Source: Clostridiaceae bacterium (lineage in GTDB: Bacteria > Bacillota > Clostridia > Oscillospirales > Acutalibacteraceae). Taken from it: DNA of 7,092 nucleotides. Positions 6,984 through 7,092 of this stretch are shown piece after piece. The DNA lies in contig JAEDML010000065.1 of NCBI GenBank assembly GCA_016303035.1, positions 1-7,092 on the forward strand, read 5' to 3'. The notes under the pieces were generated by a model that was not told where the DNA came from, searched no databases, and saw only the letters and a list, made by a program, of their open reading frames with translations. Both the position numbers and the translations under genes were made by a program. How positions within the stretch are numbered: position 1 is the stretch's first letter; every line of letters starts with the position of its first letter.

Positions 6984-6997
6984 TCATTTTCATTATC
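6979..6997 (-). promoter_or_regulatory. Fur-like box overlapping the leftward -35 element
   Basis: The minus strand reads GATAATGAAAATGATTGTA. It agrees with the 19-bp Fur consensus GATAATGATAATCATTATC at 15 positions. It covers the -35 hexamer of the TRIC-gene promoter, a repressing position. The region is very A+T-rich, which raises the chance of a spurious match. Confidence 0.4.
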
Positions 6998-7018
6998 TGT
7001 AAAGTGAATTTTTTACAG
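6997..7018. repeat. Operator-like inverted repeat CTGTAAA-N8-TTTACAG
   Basis: Perfect 7-bp arms (6997-7003 and 7012-7018) flank an 8-bp spacer. Two further TTTACA copies occur at 6977-6982 and 7020-7025. The repeat lies between the leftward and rightward promoters, as expected of a shared operator. The regulator is unknown. Confidence 0.45.
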
Positions 7019-7049
7019 GTTTACAAATTAAGGTAAACGGCAAAAATGC

Positions 7050-7078
7050 TTGACAAACTCAGAAAACGGATGTATCAT
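7050..7078 (+). promoter_or_regulatory. Rightward promoter for a gene beyond the window
   Basis: A perfect -35 TTGACA (7050-7055) is followed by exactly 17 bases and TATCAT (7073-7078, five of six at -10). Transcription would start near 7085 and run off the right edge. It is divergent from the TRIC-gene promoter about 70 bp away. No coding start is visible in the remaining bases. Confidence 0.6.
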
Positions 7079-7092
7079 TAAATAAAGCGTTG

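Overview
The window comes from a low-to-moderate G+C Gram-positive anaerobe, most likely a member of the Clostridia/Eubacteriales. Three things point there: a class III (oxygen-sensitive) ribonucleotide reductase; the rplU-prp-rpmA arrangement, in which ribosomal protein L27 carries the cleavable N-terminal extension found in Firmicutes; and the families Mini-RNase III and YitT. Family-level placement (for example an Oscillospiraceae-like gut bacterium) is only a guess. Every recognisable gene lies on the minus strand, so the window reads from right to left.

Layout, in transcription order (right to left). (1) 6851-7092 is a divergent regulatory region. It holds a strong rightward promoter for a gene outside the window, a leftward promoter for the TRIC-family gene, a Fur-like sequence over the leftward -35 element, and four TTTACA/TGTAAA hexamers including a CTGTAAA-N8-TTTACAG inverted repeat. 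(2) 6197-6850 encodes a TRIC/UPF0126 cation-channel-family membrane protein with a GTG start. (3) 6015-6196 holds a near-consensus promoter and a leader that can fold over the rplU Shine-Dalgarno. (4) rplU, prp and rpmA (6014-5100) form a tight cluster closed by a strong intrinsic terminator at 5044-5090. (5) The terminator's U-tract ends about 16 nt before the start codon of a zinc-ribbon/DUF2007 protein (5027-4641). That gene overlaps a second DUF2007 gene (4678-4391), followed by obgE (4366-3092), mrnC (3081-2698) and yitT (2659-1805). (6) 1662-1804 holds the nrdD promoter with a near-perfect NrdR box. (7) 1661-1 encodes the first 553 residues of anaerobic ribonucleoside-triphosphate reductase, which runs off the left edge.

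How the genes fit together. rplU, prp, rpmA, obgE and mrnC form a 50S-subunit cluster: two large-subunit proteins, the protease that trims L27, a GTPase of 50S assembly, and the enzyme that matures 23S rRNA ends. Two related small DUF2007 proteins sit in the middle, one with an added zinc ribbon. No promoter is visible between the rpmA terminator and the zinc-ribbon gene. The downstream half may therefore depend on terminator read-through, so the terminator could set the ratio of structural proteins to assembly factors.

I found no mobile element, CRISPR array, tRNA, rRNA or defence system. The most unusual items are the overlapping DUF2007 paralogue pair inside a ribosome-assembly operon and the terminator that abuts it.
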